10,980 nucleotides of DNA, from assembly GCA_002400675.1 (NCBI GenBank), contig NVQY01000032.1, positions 7,604-18,583 on the forward strand, in the 5' to 3' direction. This DNA comes from Paracoccaceae bacterium. GTDB taxonomy: Bacteria > Pseudomonadota > Alphaproteobacteria > Rhodobacterales > Rhodobacteraceae. Numbering within the stretch: the stretch's first letter is position 1; every line of letters begins with the position of its first letter. A program made the position numbers and the translations under genes. Below, in pieces: positions 1 through 6,323 of this stretch. The notes beneath the pieces are model-generated. The model was not told where the DNA came from, made no database searches, and saw nothing but the letters and a program-made list of their open reading frames with translations.

Positions 1-930
1 GCACAAGAGGATTGGTGCCAGGTCATGGCCCGCGGCTTTGAGGAAGAAACTGGGATCAAGGTCAACATGACCCGCAAATCCTCGGGCGAGACATTTGCCC
101 AGATCAAGGCCGAATCGTCGAACCCCAAGGGCGACGTCTGGTGGGGTGGCACGGGCGATCCGCACCTGCAAGCCGCCGAAGAAGGTCTGACCACACCCTA
201 TGTCACGCCCATGCGCGGTGAGCTGAACGACTGGGCGATTTCGCAGGCCACGTCAGCCAACGACAAGACCATCGGCATCTATTCCGGCGCGCTGGGATAC
301 GGCTATAACACCGACCTGCTGGCCGCGGCCGGCCTGCCCGAACCGCAATGCTGGGCCGACCTGATCAAGCCGGAATACAAAGGCCACGTGCAGATGGCCA
401 ACCCCAATTCGTCCGGCACCGCCTATACCACGCTGGCCACGATCATTCAGTTGTTCGGCGAGGAAAAGGGCTTTGATTTCATGAAGGCCCTGCACAAGAA
501 TATCAACCAATACACCAAATCCGGCTCTGCCCCGATCAAGGCCGCCGCGCGTGGCGAGACCACCATCGGCATCGTGTTCATGCACGACGCGGTGAAACAG
601 GCGGTCAAGGGTTTCCCGATCAAGGTCGTGGCCCCGTGCGAAGGTACGGGTTACGAAATCGGCTCAATGTCGATCATCGAAGGCGCGCGCAATCTTGAGA
701 ACGCGAAAAAGTTCTATGACTGGGCTTTGACCGCTGACGTGCAGTCGATGGCGCTTCAGGTCAATGCGTTTCAGGTGCCCTCCAACAAGGGTGCTGAAAC
801 CTCGCCAAGCGCGCCTGATCTGGCCTCGATCAAGCTGATTGACTATGATTTCAAAAAGTACGGATCGTCGGCCGAACGCAAGCGTCTGCTGAAAAAGTGG
901 GACGACGACGTGTCGGTGTTGCCGCAGTAG
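1..930 (+). CDS. ABC transporter substrate-binding protein, AfuA/FbpA-like (5' partial)
   Basis: Periplasmic binding protein (extracellular solute-binding family 1) that should hand its ligand to the permease encoded next. The reading frame is open from base 1, so the ATG at 25 is internal; the 309 visible residues probably lack about 30 at the N-terminus, including the signal peptide. Visible landmarks in window numbering are KSSGETF (26-32), GDVWWGGTGDPH (44-55), NSSGTAY (136-142) and EGTGYEIGS (214-222). Glycine/serine-rich stretches such as these could hold an anionic ligand. FbpA-type iron binders carry two adjacent tyrosines near the position of EGTGYEIG; no adjacent tyrosine pair occurs anywhere here, which argues against ferric iron despite the usual family label. 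AfuA-type sugar-phosphate binders are a better model. The stop codon is 17 bases before the permease start, with hairpin-forming sequence between. Family is confident, ligand is not. Confidence 0.85.
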   Translation, partial: AQEDWCQVMARGFEEETGIKVNMTRKSSGETFAQIKAESSNPKGDVWWGGTGDPHLQAAEEGLTTPYVTPMRGELNDWAISQATSANDKTIGIYSGALGYGYNTDLLAAAGLPEPQCWADLIKPEYKGHVQMANPNSSGTAYTTLATIIQLFGEEKGFDFMKALHKNINQYTKSGSAPIKAAARGETTIGIVFMHDAVKQAVKGFPIKVVAPCEGTGYEIGSMSIIEGARNLENAKKFYDWALTADVQSMALQVNAFQVPSNKGAETSPSAPDLASIKLIDYDFKKYGSSAERKRLLKKWDDDVSVLPQ

Positions 931-964
931 GTTAGGCACACCTAGCCGTGACGCGTATCGTCAC
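931..964 (+). promoter_or_regulatory. Twin hairpins across the binding-protein/permease junction
   Basis: Two adjacent inverted repeats fill the junction. The first pairs 931-936 with 941-946 around the loop CACA (five Watson-Crick pairs and one G-U). The second pairs GTGACG (948-953) with CGTCAC (959-964) around five bases and contains the GTG start of the permease. There is no strong Shine-Dalgarno sequence. By analogy with other importer operons, such structure may protect the upstream binding-protein message and lower translation of the permease. That role is inference. Confidence 0.4.
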
Positions 965-3170
965 CTCTGAAAAAACCACCCATCCGACGCTGATCTTCTG
1001 GATTGCCGTCGGGTGGGTCAGTTTTGCGTTCCTGCCATGGTACGCCATCCAGGACGGCTTTTTCACGTTTGAATGGCTGTTTGACGGCTATCCGTGGGAC
1101 AGCGACTATGCCCCGGCGGCGTTCCTTTTGGCGCAGGGTGAAAAGCTGTGGCTGGCCCCGCTGATCATCCCGCTGGTGGCCATGCTGTTCAGCCTTGGCC
1201 GAACAAAATCGGACCCGTTATTTTCCAAACTGCTGATATTCGCCGGTGCCTTCGGGTTCTTCTGGCTGTTCTTTCAGGGCTTTGCCATCGGCCTGCGCGG
1301 CTGGCAATTCGACTGGATGACCAGCCTGTTCGCCCCCTTGGGCGATCGCCAGTTTGGCATGGGTTACGGCGCGATGCTGCTGGCCAGCTCCTTTTTGTTC
1401 CTGTTCACCATGGGGATAGCCGCACGCGGCGCGATCAACGGCGATGTGTTCGTGGTCAGCGCCATCGGGCTGGTCATCGCCATTGTCACCATCTTTGTAT
1501 TCTTCCCGATTTCCCGCATGCTAGTCGCGGCCTTTATCACCGAAGAGGGCAGCTATTCGTTCTCGGTCTTTGCCGCCAAATTCTTTGACGACCGCATCTG
1601 GGGCCTGACCTGCCTGACCGGCGGCCCGCGCTGTGGCGTGGCGTGGAATTCGCTGTTTCTGGCCGTTGTGGTCGGGTTCCTGTCCACCGTTCTTGGCCTT
1701 GTGTTCGCGCTGGTCGTCACCCGATCAAACTTCCGTTTCAAACGCAACCTGCGCGCCCTGACCGTCCTGCCAATCATCACGCCGCCCTTCGTCATCGGCC
1801 TCGCCCTGATCCTGATGTTCGGCCAATCCGGTGCTGTCACCAAATTCGTCGCCGACCTGTTGGACATGCAGCCATCCCGCTGGCTATACGGCCTGCCCGG
1901 CCTGCTGATCGCGCAAACACTGGCCTTCACCCCGATCGCCTTCCTTGTGCTGATCGGCGTGGTCGAAGGTGTCTCCCCCTCGATGGAAGAAGCCGCCCAA
2001 ACCCTGCGCGCAGGCCGCTGGCAAGTGTTCCGCACCGTGTCGCTGCCGCTGATGCGCCCCGGTCTGGCCAACGCCTTTCTGCTTGGCTTTATCGAAAGCA
2101 TGGCCGATTTCGGCAACCCACTGGTGCTGGGCGGCAATTACGACGTGCTGTCCACTGACATCTTCTTTGCCATCGTCGGCGCGCAATATGATCAGGGCGG
2201 AGCGGCGGTGCTGGCCATCGTCCTGCTGACCTTCACGCTGGGCGCGTTCTATGCGCAACGGTTCTGGCTGGGCAACAAATCCTACACCTCGGTGTCGGGC
2301 AAAGGCGACGCCGGCGTACACCCGATGATGCCACGCCGTCTGGCCTATCCGGTCTACGCGATTGCGACACTGTGGGCCGCCTTCACCATCGTCATCTACC
2401 TGATGATCGTCTACGGATCGTTCGTCGATCTGTGGGGCGTCAACAACACGCTGACCTTCAAACACTACATCACCGCGTTCGACTTTTCCTTTGTCGAAGG
2501 TGGCATCCGCTGGACCGGCGCGGCGTGGGACAGCTTCTGGACCACCATCAAGATCGCCGTCGCCGCCGCGCCGCTCACGGCAGCACTTGGACTGGTCACC
2601 GCCTATTTGCTGACGCGCCAGACCTTCGCGGGCAAAAACGCGTTTGAGTTCGGCACCATGCTGTCGTTTGCCATCCCCGGGACGGTTATTGGCGTCAGCT
2701 ATATCCTCGCCTTCAACGTGCCCCCACTGGAACTGACCGGCACCGGCGCGATCCTGATAATATCGTTCATCTTCCGCAACATGCCGGTGGGCGTTCGCGC
2801 GGGCATCGCTAGCATGAGCCAGCTTGACAAAAGCCTTGACGAAGCCTCGCTGACGCTTGGCGCCAACTCCTGGCAAACCTTCCGCCGGGTGATCCTGCCG
2901 CTGCTACGTCCCGCCATCCTTGCCGCGCTGGTCTATTCATTCGTGCGGGCGATGACGGCCATTTCGGCGGTGATCTTTCTGGTCTCGGCCGAATACAACA
3001 TGGCCACAGCCTATATCATCGGGCGGGTTGAAAACAACGACTACGGGCTGGCGATCGCCTATTCCACCACACTAATCGTGGTGATGCTGGCCGCCGTGGG
3101 CCTGCTGCAATTCATGGTTGGACGCACCAAAATCGGCCGGCGCGCCGGCATCGGCCCGGCCACGCATTAA
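948..3170 (+). CDS. Fused two-domain ABC transporter permease (AfuB/FbpB-like)
   Basis: Inner-membrane permease of the importer, 740 residues, with two binding-protein-dependent transport domains in one chain, so a single polypeptide can form the whole channel. An N-terminal part with about four or five hydrophobic segments (to about residue 200) precedes domain 1 (about 230-440); domain 2 lies at about 530-735. Each domain has an EAA loop that docks on the ATPase: residues 347-372 (EEAAQTLRAGRWQVF, then LPLMRPG) and 631-656 (DEASLTLGANSWQTF, then LPLLRPA). C222 and C229 flank a short loop before domain 1 and could form a periplasmic disulphide. The GTG at 948 is chosen because it opens the frame right after the binding-protein stop and no ATG in this frame lies near the N-terminus. 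The fused form is known in the AfuB/FbpB family and is not evidence of a frameshift. Confidence 0.9.
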   Translation: MTRIVTSEKTTHPTLIFWIAVGWVSFAFLPWYAIQDGFFTFEWLFDGYPWDSDYAPAAFLLAQGEKLWLAPLIIPLVAMLFSLGRTKSDPLFSKLLIFAGAFGFFWLFFQGFAIGLRGWQFDWMTSLFAPLGDRQFGMGYGAMLLASSFLFLFTMGIAARGAINGDVFVVSAIGLVIAIVTIFVFFPISRMLVAAFITEEGSYSFSVFAAKFFDDRIWGLTCLTGGPRCGVAWNSLFLAVVVGFLSTVLGLVFALVVTRSNFRFKRNLRALTVLPIITPPFVIGLALILMFGQSGAVTKFVADLLDMQPSRWLYGLPGLLIAQTLAFTPIAFLVLIGVVEGVSPSMEEAAQTLRAGRWQVFRTVSLPLMRPGLANAFLLGFIESMADFGNPLVLGGNYDVLSTDIFFAIVGAQYDQGGAAVLAIVLLTFTLGAFYAQRFWLGNKSYTSVSGKGDAGVHPMMPRRLAYPVYAIATLWAAFTIVIYLMIVYGSFVDLWGVNNTLTFKHYITAFDFSFVEGGIRWTGAAWDSFWTTIKIAVAAAPLTAALGLVTAYLLTRQTFAGKNAFEFGTMLSFAIPGTVIGVSYILAFNVPPLELTGTGAILIISFIFRNMPVGVRAGIASMSQLDKSLDEASLTLGANSWQTFRRVILPLLRPAILAALVYSFVRAMTAISAVIFLVSAEYNMATAYIIGRVENNDYGLAIAYSTTLIVVMLAAVGLLQFMVGRTKIGRRAGIGPATH

Positions 3171-3181
3171 GGACAAAGAAC

Positions 3182-4264
3182 ATGACAAATGTGCTGAACA
3201 ACTCCAGGGCGTCCTCGGTCACGTTCGAAAATGTGACCAAGATCTACGGCAAAACCGTGACAGCAGTGGACAACATTTCCCTCGCGATTGAGCCGGGAAA
3301 ACTGGTCACCCTGCTCGGGCCGTCGGGCTGTGGTAAAACCACCACCCTGCGGATGATCGCCGGGCTGGAAATGGCCACCAAGGGGCGCATCCTGATCGGC
3401 GACACCGATGTCACCACCCTGCCCGCCACCGACCGCGACGTGTCGATGGTGTTCCAGTCCTACGCGCTGTTCCCGCATATGACAGTGCTGGAAAACGTGT
3501 CTTACGGGTTGAAATACTCAGGCTTTGGCAAGGAAGAAACCCGCACCCGTGCCCTCGCCGGTCTCGATCTGGTCGGCCTCAAAGGCTACGACTCGCGACT
3601 ACCCAGCGAACTATCGGGCGGCCAGCAACAACGGGTCGCGGTGGCCCGCGCACTGGTGCTCGAACCCCAAGTGCTGCTGTTTGACGAACCCCTGTCCAAC
3701 CTCGACGCCAAACTGCGCCGTCAGGTGCGCCAGGACATCCGCGACATCCAGCAAAACCTCGGCCTGACCGTGGTCTACGTCACCCACGACCAGGAAGAAG
3801 CCCTTGCCGTGTCCGACCGCATCATCGTCATGCGTAACGCCTCAATCGCCCAGGAAGGCAGTCCGCGTGACCTCTACGAGGCCCCTGTTGATCGCTTTGT
3901 TGCCGACTTCATCGGCGAGGCAAACCTGATCCCCTGCGACATCAACAGCCTCAACGGCGAAACCGCCACCATATCGGTCGCCAACCTGACCCACGAATTA
4001 AACGCGCGCGGCCTGACAAAAGGCCCGGCCATGATCGCCGTGCGCCCAACGCGCGTACGCCTGACCCCCCCGGGCGGCCACAACACCATTGCCGCCAAAA
4101 TCGCTAAATCCACCTACGTCGGCAACCACATGGAATACATCGTAGAGGCCGCCTTCGGAAAAATCTTCGCGGTCTCCGAAAACGTCGCAACCCCGTTTGA
4201 AACCGGTCAGAACGTCGGCCTCGGCTTCACCGAGTCTGGCCCCGTCCTGCTCCCCGCCGAATAA
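3182..4264 (+). CDS. ABC transporter ATP-binding protein (FbpC/PotA-type, with TOBE domain)
   Basis: ATPase that powers the importer from the cytoplasmic face, 360 residues, the usual size for this class. All nucleotide-binding motifs are intact: Walker A GPSGCGKT (46-53), Q-loop glutamine 92, signature LSGGQ (144-148), Walker B VLLFDEP (164-170), D-loop SNLD (172-175) and H-loop histidine 202. After about residue 245 comes the beta-rich regulatory part, with a TOBE-like region at about 280-356. The ATG at 3182 follows a good Shine-Dalgarno AAGGA at 3168-3172 that overlaps the permease stop codon, and the gap is only 11 bases, so the two are co-translated. Automatic annotation would often say ferric or spermidine/putrescine importer; the ATPase itself cannot settle the substrate. 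It is the last gene of this operon and converges on the phosphatase gene. Confidence 0.95.
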   Translation: MTNVLNNSRASSVTFENVTKIYGKTVTAVDNISLAIEPGKLVTLLGPSGCGKTTTLRMIAGLEMATKGRILIGDTDVTTLPATDRDVSMVFQSYALFPHMTVLENVSYGLKYSGFGKEETRTRALAGLDLVGLKGYDSRLPSELSGGQQQRVAVARALVLEPQVLLFDEPLSNLDAKLRRQVRQDIRDIQQNLGLTVVYVTHDQEEALAVSDRIIVMRNASIAQEGSPRDLYEAPVDRFVADFIGEANLIPCDINSLNGETATISVANLTHELNARGLTKGPAMIAVRPTRVRLTPPGGHNTIAAKIAKSTYVGNHMEYIVEAAFGKIFAVSENVATPFETGQNVGLGFTESGPVLLPAE

Positions 4265-4290
4265 CCCGAACTCCCAACTTCTTCTGTTTG

Positions 4291-4312
4291 CTAAATATCC
4301 CCGCCGGAGGCC
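4291..4312 (-). repeat. Recurring operon-end motif (CCTCCGGCGGGGATATTT), minus-strand copy
   Basis: On the minus strand, starting 10 bases after the stop of the phosphatase gene, the sequence reads CCTCCGGCGGGGATATTT, followed by a purine-rich CAGAAGAAG. A similar motif (CCCCCGGAGTATTTT) lies after iolE at 10962-10976. I recall this type of sequence as common downstream of genes in Rhodobacteraceae, but cannot search for it here. The convergent spacer 4265-4321 holds nothing else I can name and no textbook intrinsic terminator. Confidence 0.4.
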
Positions 4313-4321
4313 TGAATACTC

Positions 4322-5122
4322 TTAATCCCCATCCCCAAACGCCGCCTCCGAAATCTCCAATAATTCCGCAAACACGCTCGGTGCGCCCACAATCACCCGC
4401 CCCCCGTCGACAATCATCTCATCCGCGTCCTGATCCTCGATCACACCGCCGGCCTCGGCCACCAGCAACTGCCCGGCCAGACAATCCCACGCGTTCATGT
4501 GATCCTCACTGTAACCAATCAACCGCCCGGCCGCGACATAAGCCAGCGACATCGCCCCCGAGGCATTGCGCACAAACAACCCCCCCCGCTCAACCACCGC
4601 CGCCACCAATCGCGCAATCACCCCCTTGCCCGACCGGTTGGAAAACCCGACCCCTACAGAGCCCTGATTTATGCCGCTGGTCTTGGACACAAACATCGCC
4701 GCCTCATTGCAAAACGCCCCGCCCCCAACCCCGGCATGAAACGTCTCGCCATGCAGCGGATCATGGATCACCCCCAACACCGTCTTGCCCTGCCACACGC
4801 AGGCCAGAACCACGCACCACACCGGAATGCCGGCGACAAAATTCGCAGTGCCGTCAATCGGATCAATCACCCAAACATACCCGGAACTACCCTCAACCGG
4901 CGCATGTTCCTCACCAACAATCCCATCTTCCGGGAACAGCCCAGCCAGCGCCGCACGAATCTCAAGCTCAACTTCCTTATCCGCCTGCGACACCAGATCC
5001 TGATGCCCCTTGGCCTCAATATTCAAACTGTCCAACCGGCGGAAATACCCTAGCGCGGTTTTTCCCGCCTCGTCACAAATACTTCTGGCTTGTTTCAGCC
5101 GCTCAGAGATTTCATCATTCAT
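4322..5122 (-). CDS. Inositol monophosphatase family protein
   Basis: Mg2+-dependent, Li+-sensitive-type phosphatase fold, 266 residues from the ATG at 5122. Family motifs are complete: GEE at 70-72, the metal-binding DPIDGTANF at 87-95 (aspartates 87 and 90 as ligands) and the C-terminal WDCLAGQLLVAEAGG starting at W212, with D213 as the last metal ligand. There is no signal peptide, so it should act in the cytoplasm. A TTG at 5137 would add five residues but has no Shine-Dalgarno sequence; the ATG is preferred, though its own ribosome site is weak. It lies 21 bases after the stop of iolG, so the two are very probably one transcript. Relatives also act as histidinol-phosphatase, fructose-1,6-bisphosphatase or 3'-phosphoadenosine phosphatase. 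Position behind iolG favours an inositol or other polyol phosphate, but this is inferred from context. Confidence 0.9.
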   Translation of the reverse strand: MNDEISERLKQARSICDEAGKTALGYFRRLDSLNIEAKGHQDLVSQADKEVELEIRAALAGLFPEDGIVGEEHAPVEGSSGYVWVIDPIDGTANFVAGIPVWCVVLACVWQGKTVLGVIHDPLHGETFHAGVGGGAFCNEAAMFVSKTSGINQGSVGVGFSNRSGKGVIARLVAAVVERGGLFVRNASGAMSLAYVAAGRLIGYSEDHMNAWDCLAGQLLVAEAGGVIEDQDADEMIVDGGRVIVGAPSVFAELLEISEAAFGDGD

Positions 5123-5143
5123 GACACAAACACCCAAATATTG

Positions 5144-6151
5144 TTAAATTTCAATAACCTCAGACAGGGCAACCTTGCGCCCTTCGCGCACCGATATCAA
5201 CGCCGCCTGCGCGATCTCCAACGCCTTCAATCCGTCCACCCCGCTAGGAACAGCAATGTCCCGGTCCGTAACCGACGAGATAAACGCGCCAATCTCGGCC
5301 GCATAAGCCGCCACATAGCGATCCATGAAAAACCCGGCCAGCGGTGGCCGCACGAACCCGTCCCCGGTGGCAATCTCGACCCCGACCTGATGCTGGTTCT
5401 CGGCCGAAATCATGCCTAGACCCCCATGCACCTCGATCCTCTGATCATAGCCGTAACTGGCCCTGCGTGAATTTGAAATGGCACATTGCCGCCCGCTTGC
5501 GGTTCTCAGAATCACATTGGCACTGTCAAAATCCCCCAGCTCACCAATCCGCGCGTCCACCAGAACCGAGGCCACGGCCACGACGCTTTCCACCTCTTCG
5601 CCCAGCAAAAACCGCGCCATGTCGAAATCGTGGATAGTCATGTCCTTGAATATCCCCCCCGACACTTTGATGTAATCCTCGGGCGGCGGACCGGGGTCGC
5701 GCGACGTGATGTTGATCATCTCGACCGCGCCGATCTGCCCGGCAGAAATCGCCTGTTTCAGCGCCTGAAAATGCGGATCAAAGCGGCGGTTGAACCCAAC
5801 CATCAAATGCGCGCCGGTCGACGCGACCACCTCAAGACAGGAGCGCACCCGCGCAAGGTCCAGATCAATCGGTTTTTCACAGAATATCGCCTTGCCGGCG
5901 CGCGCAAACAGCTCGATCAGATCGGCGTGGGTGTTGGTCGGGGTGCAAATCACCACCGCGTCGATATCGTCGGCACTGGCAATGGCAGCAATATCGCGCA
6001 GCTCACCGCCAAACCTCGCGATCAACGCCGTCGCCGCGTCCTCCGATGTATCCGCCACCGCGACCAGCCGCGCGCCGGGTGTTGCCCCAAGAGCGCCGCC
6101 GTGCACCTGCCCAATCCTCCCCGCCCCCAGCAATGCAATTCCAAGCGTCAT
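5144..6151 (-). CDS. iolG: Inositol 2-dehydrogenase (Gfo/Idh/MocA family)
   Basis: NAD-dependent oxidation of myo-inositol to scyllo-inosose (2-keto-myo-inositol), the first step of inositol catabolism; 335 residues, a normal length. The N-terminal Rossmann fold opens with GAGRIG (9-14) and an acidic D34 at the end of the second strand, as expected for NAD preference. CEKP (91-94) supplies the conserved lysine K93, and GGIFKDMTIHDFDMARF (165-181) supplies D170 and H174, matching the Lys-Asp-His catalytic set known for Bacillus subtilis IolG. The ATG at 6151 has a good ribosome site, AGGGGA at 6157-6162, five bases away. It is transcribed divergently from iolC, and the phosphatase gene follows. 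Paralogues act on scyllo-inositol or other polyols, so the exact stereoisomer is not proven. Confidence 0.92.
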   Translation of the reverse strand: MTLGIALLGAGRIGQVHGGALGATPGARLVAVADTSEDAATALIARFGGELRDIAAIASADDIDAVVICTPTNTHADLIELFARAGKAIFCEKPIDLDLARVRSCLEVVASTGAHLMVGFNRRFDPHFQALKQAISAGQIGAVEMINITSRDPGPPPEDYIKVSGGIFKDMTIHDFDMARFLLGEEVESVVAVASVLVDARIGELGDFDSANVILRTASGRQCAISNSRRASYGYDQRIEVHGGLGMISAENQHQVGVEIATGDGFVRPPLAGFFMDRYVAAYAAEIGAFISSVTDRDIAVPSGVDGLKALEIAQAALISVREGRKVALSEVIEI

Positions 6152-6165
6152 CCAAATCCCCTTTT

Positions 6166-6210
6166 CGCCATACGCGCTATGCCCAAATCGCCATACGCGC
6201 TATGCCCAAA
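6166..6210. repeat. Tandem 23-bp-period direct repeat in the iolG/iolC divergent region (candidate operators)
   Basis: Two abutting copies, 6166-6188 and 6189-6210, are identical over 22 bases. Each contains CATACGCGCTATG, a near-palindrome with CATA and TATG arms around five bases; the next outer pair matches imperfectly. A 23-bp period is close to two helical turns, so two bound dimers would sit on nearly the same face of the DNA. The unit does not recur elsewhere in the window. Position just upstream of the iolG ribosome site suits a repressor of the iol genes, but the regulator is not in view. Confidence 0.6.
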
Positions 6211-6242
6211 ATCGGCAAAAACCAAAGGCATCCCCGGCAATT

Positions 6243-6271
6243 GGATTGCGGATGCACAAGGCCCCTGTCAA
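6243..6271 (-). promoter_or_regulatory. Weak candidate promoter for iolG
   Basis: On the minus strand a perfect -35 box TTGACA (6271-6266) is followed after 17 bases by CAATCC (6248-6243), which matches the -10 consensus poorly. If it is used, both copies of the tandem repeat would lie in the early transcribed leader of iolG, where a bound repressor could block elongation. I could not identify a convincing promoter for iolC in the other direction. Confidence 0.25.
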
Positions 6272-6323
6272 GCTGAAACCACACCTGCGTCGCGCGCGCG
6301 CATTCTAACAAGGACCGGACCCC

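Noticed and set aside
1884..2876. Minus-strand open frame opposite the permease (330 codons)
   Set aside because: Shadow of the permease gene; the product would be rich in His, Gln and Arg with no membrane segment or domain.
4288..5124. Plus-strand open frame opposite the phosphatase gene (278 codons)
   Set aside because: Extremely Pro/Arg/Ser/Thr-rich, antisense to a gene with complete inositol-monophosphatase motifs.
5123..5137. Upstream TTG start for the phosphatase gene
   Set aside because: No Shine-Dalgarno sequence precedes it and the five added residues (ending Val-Cys-Val) look like untranslated leader; the ATG at 5122 fits the family start better.
6291..6303. Alternating CG run before iolC that could form Z-DNA
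   Set aside because: Only 13 bases, common by chance in high-G+C DNA, and with no other support.
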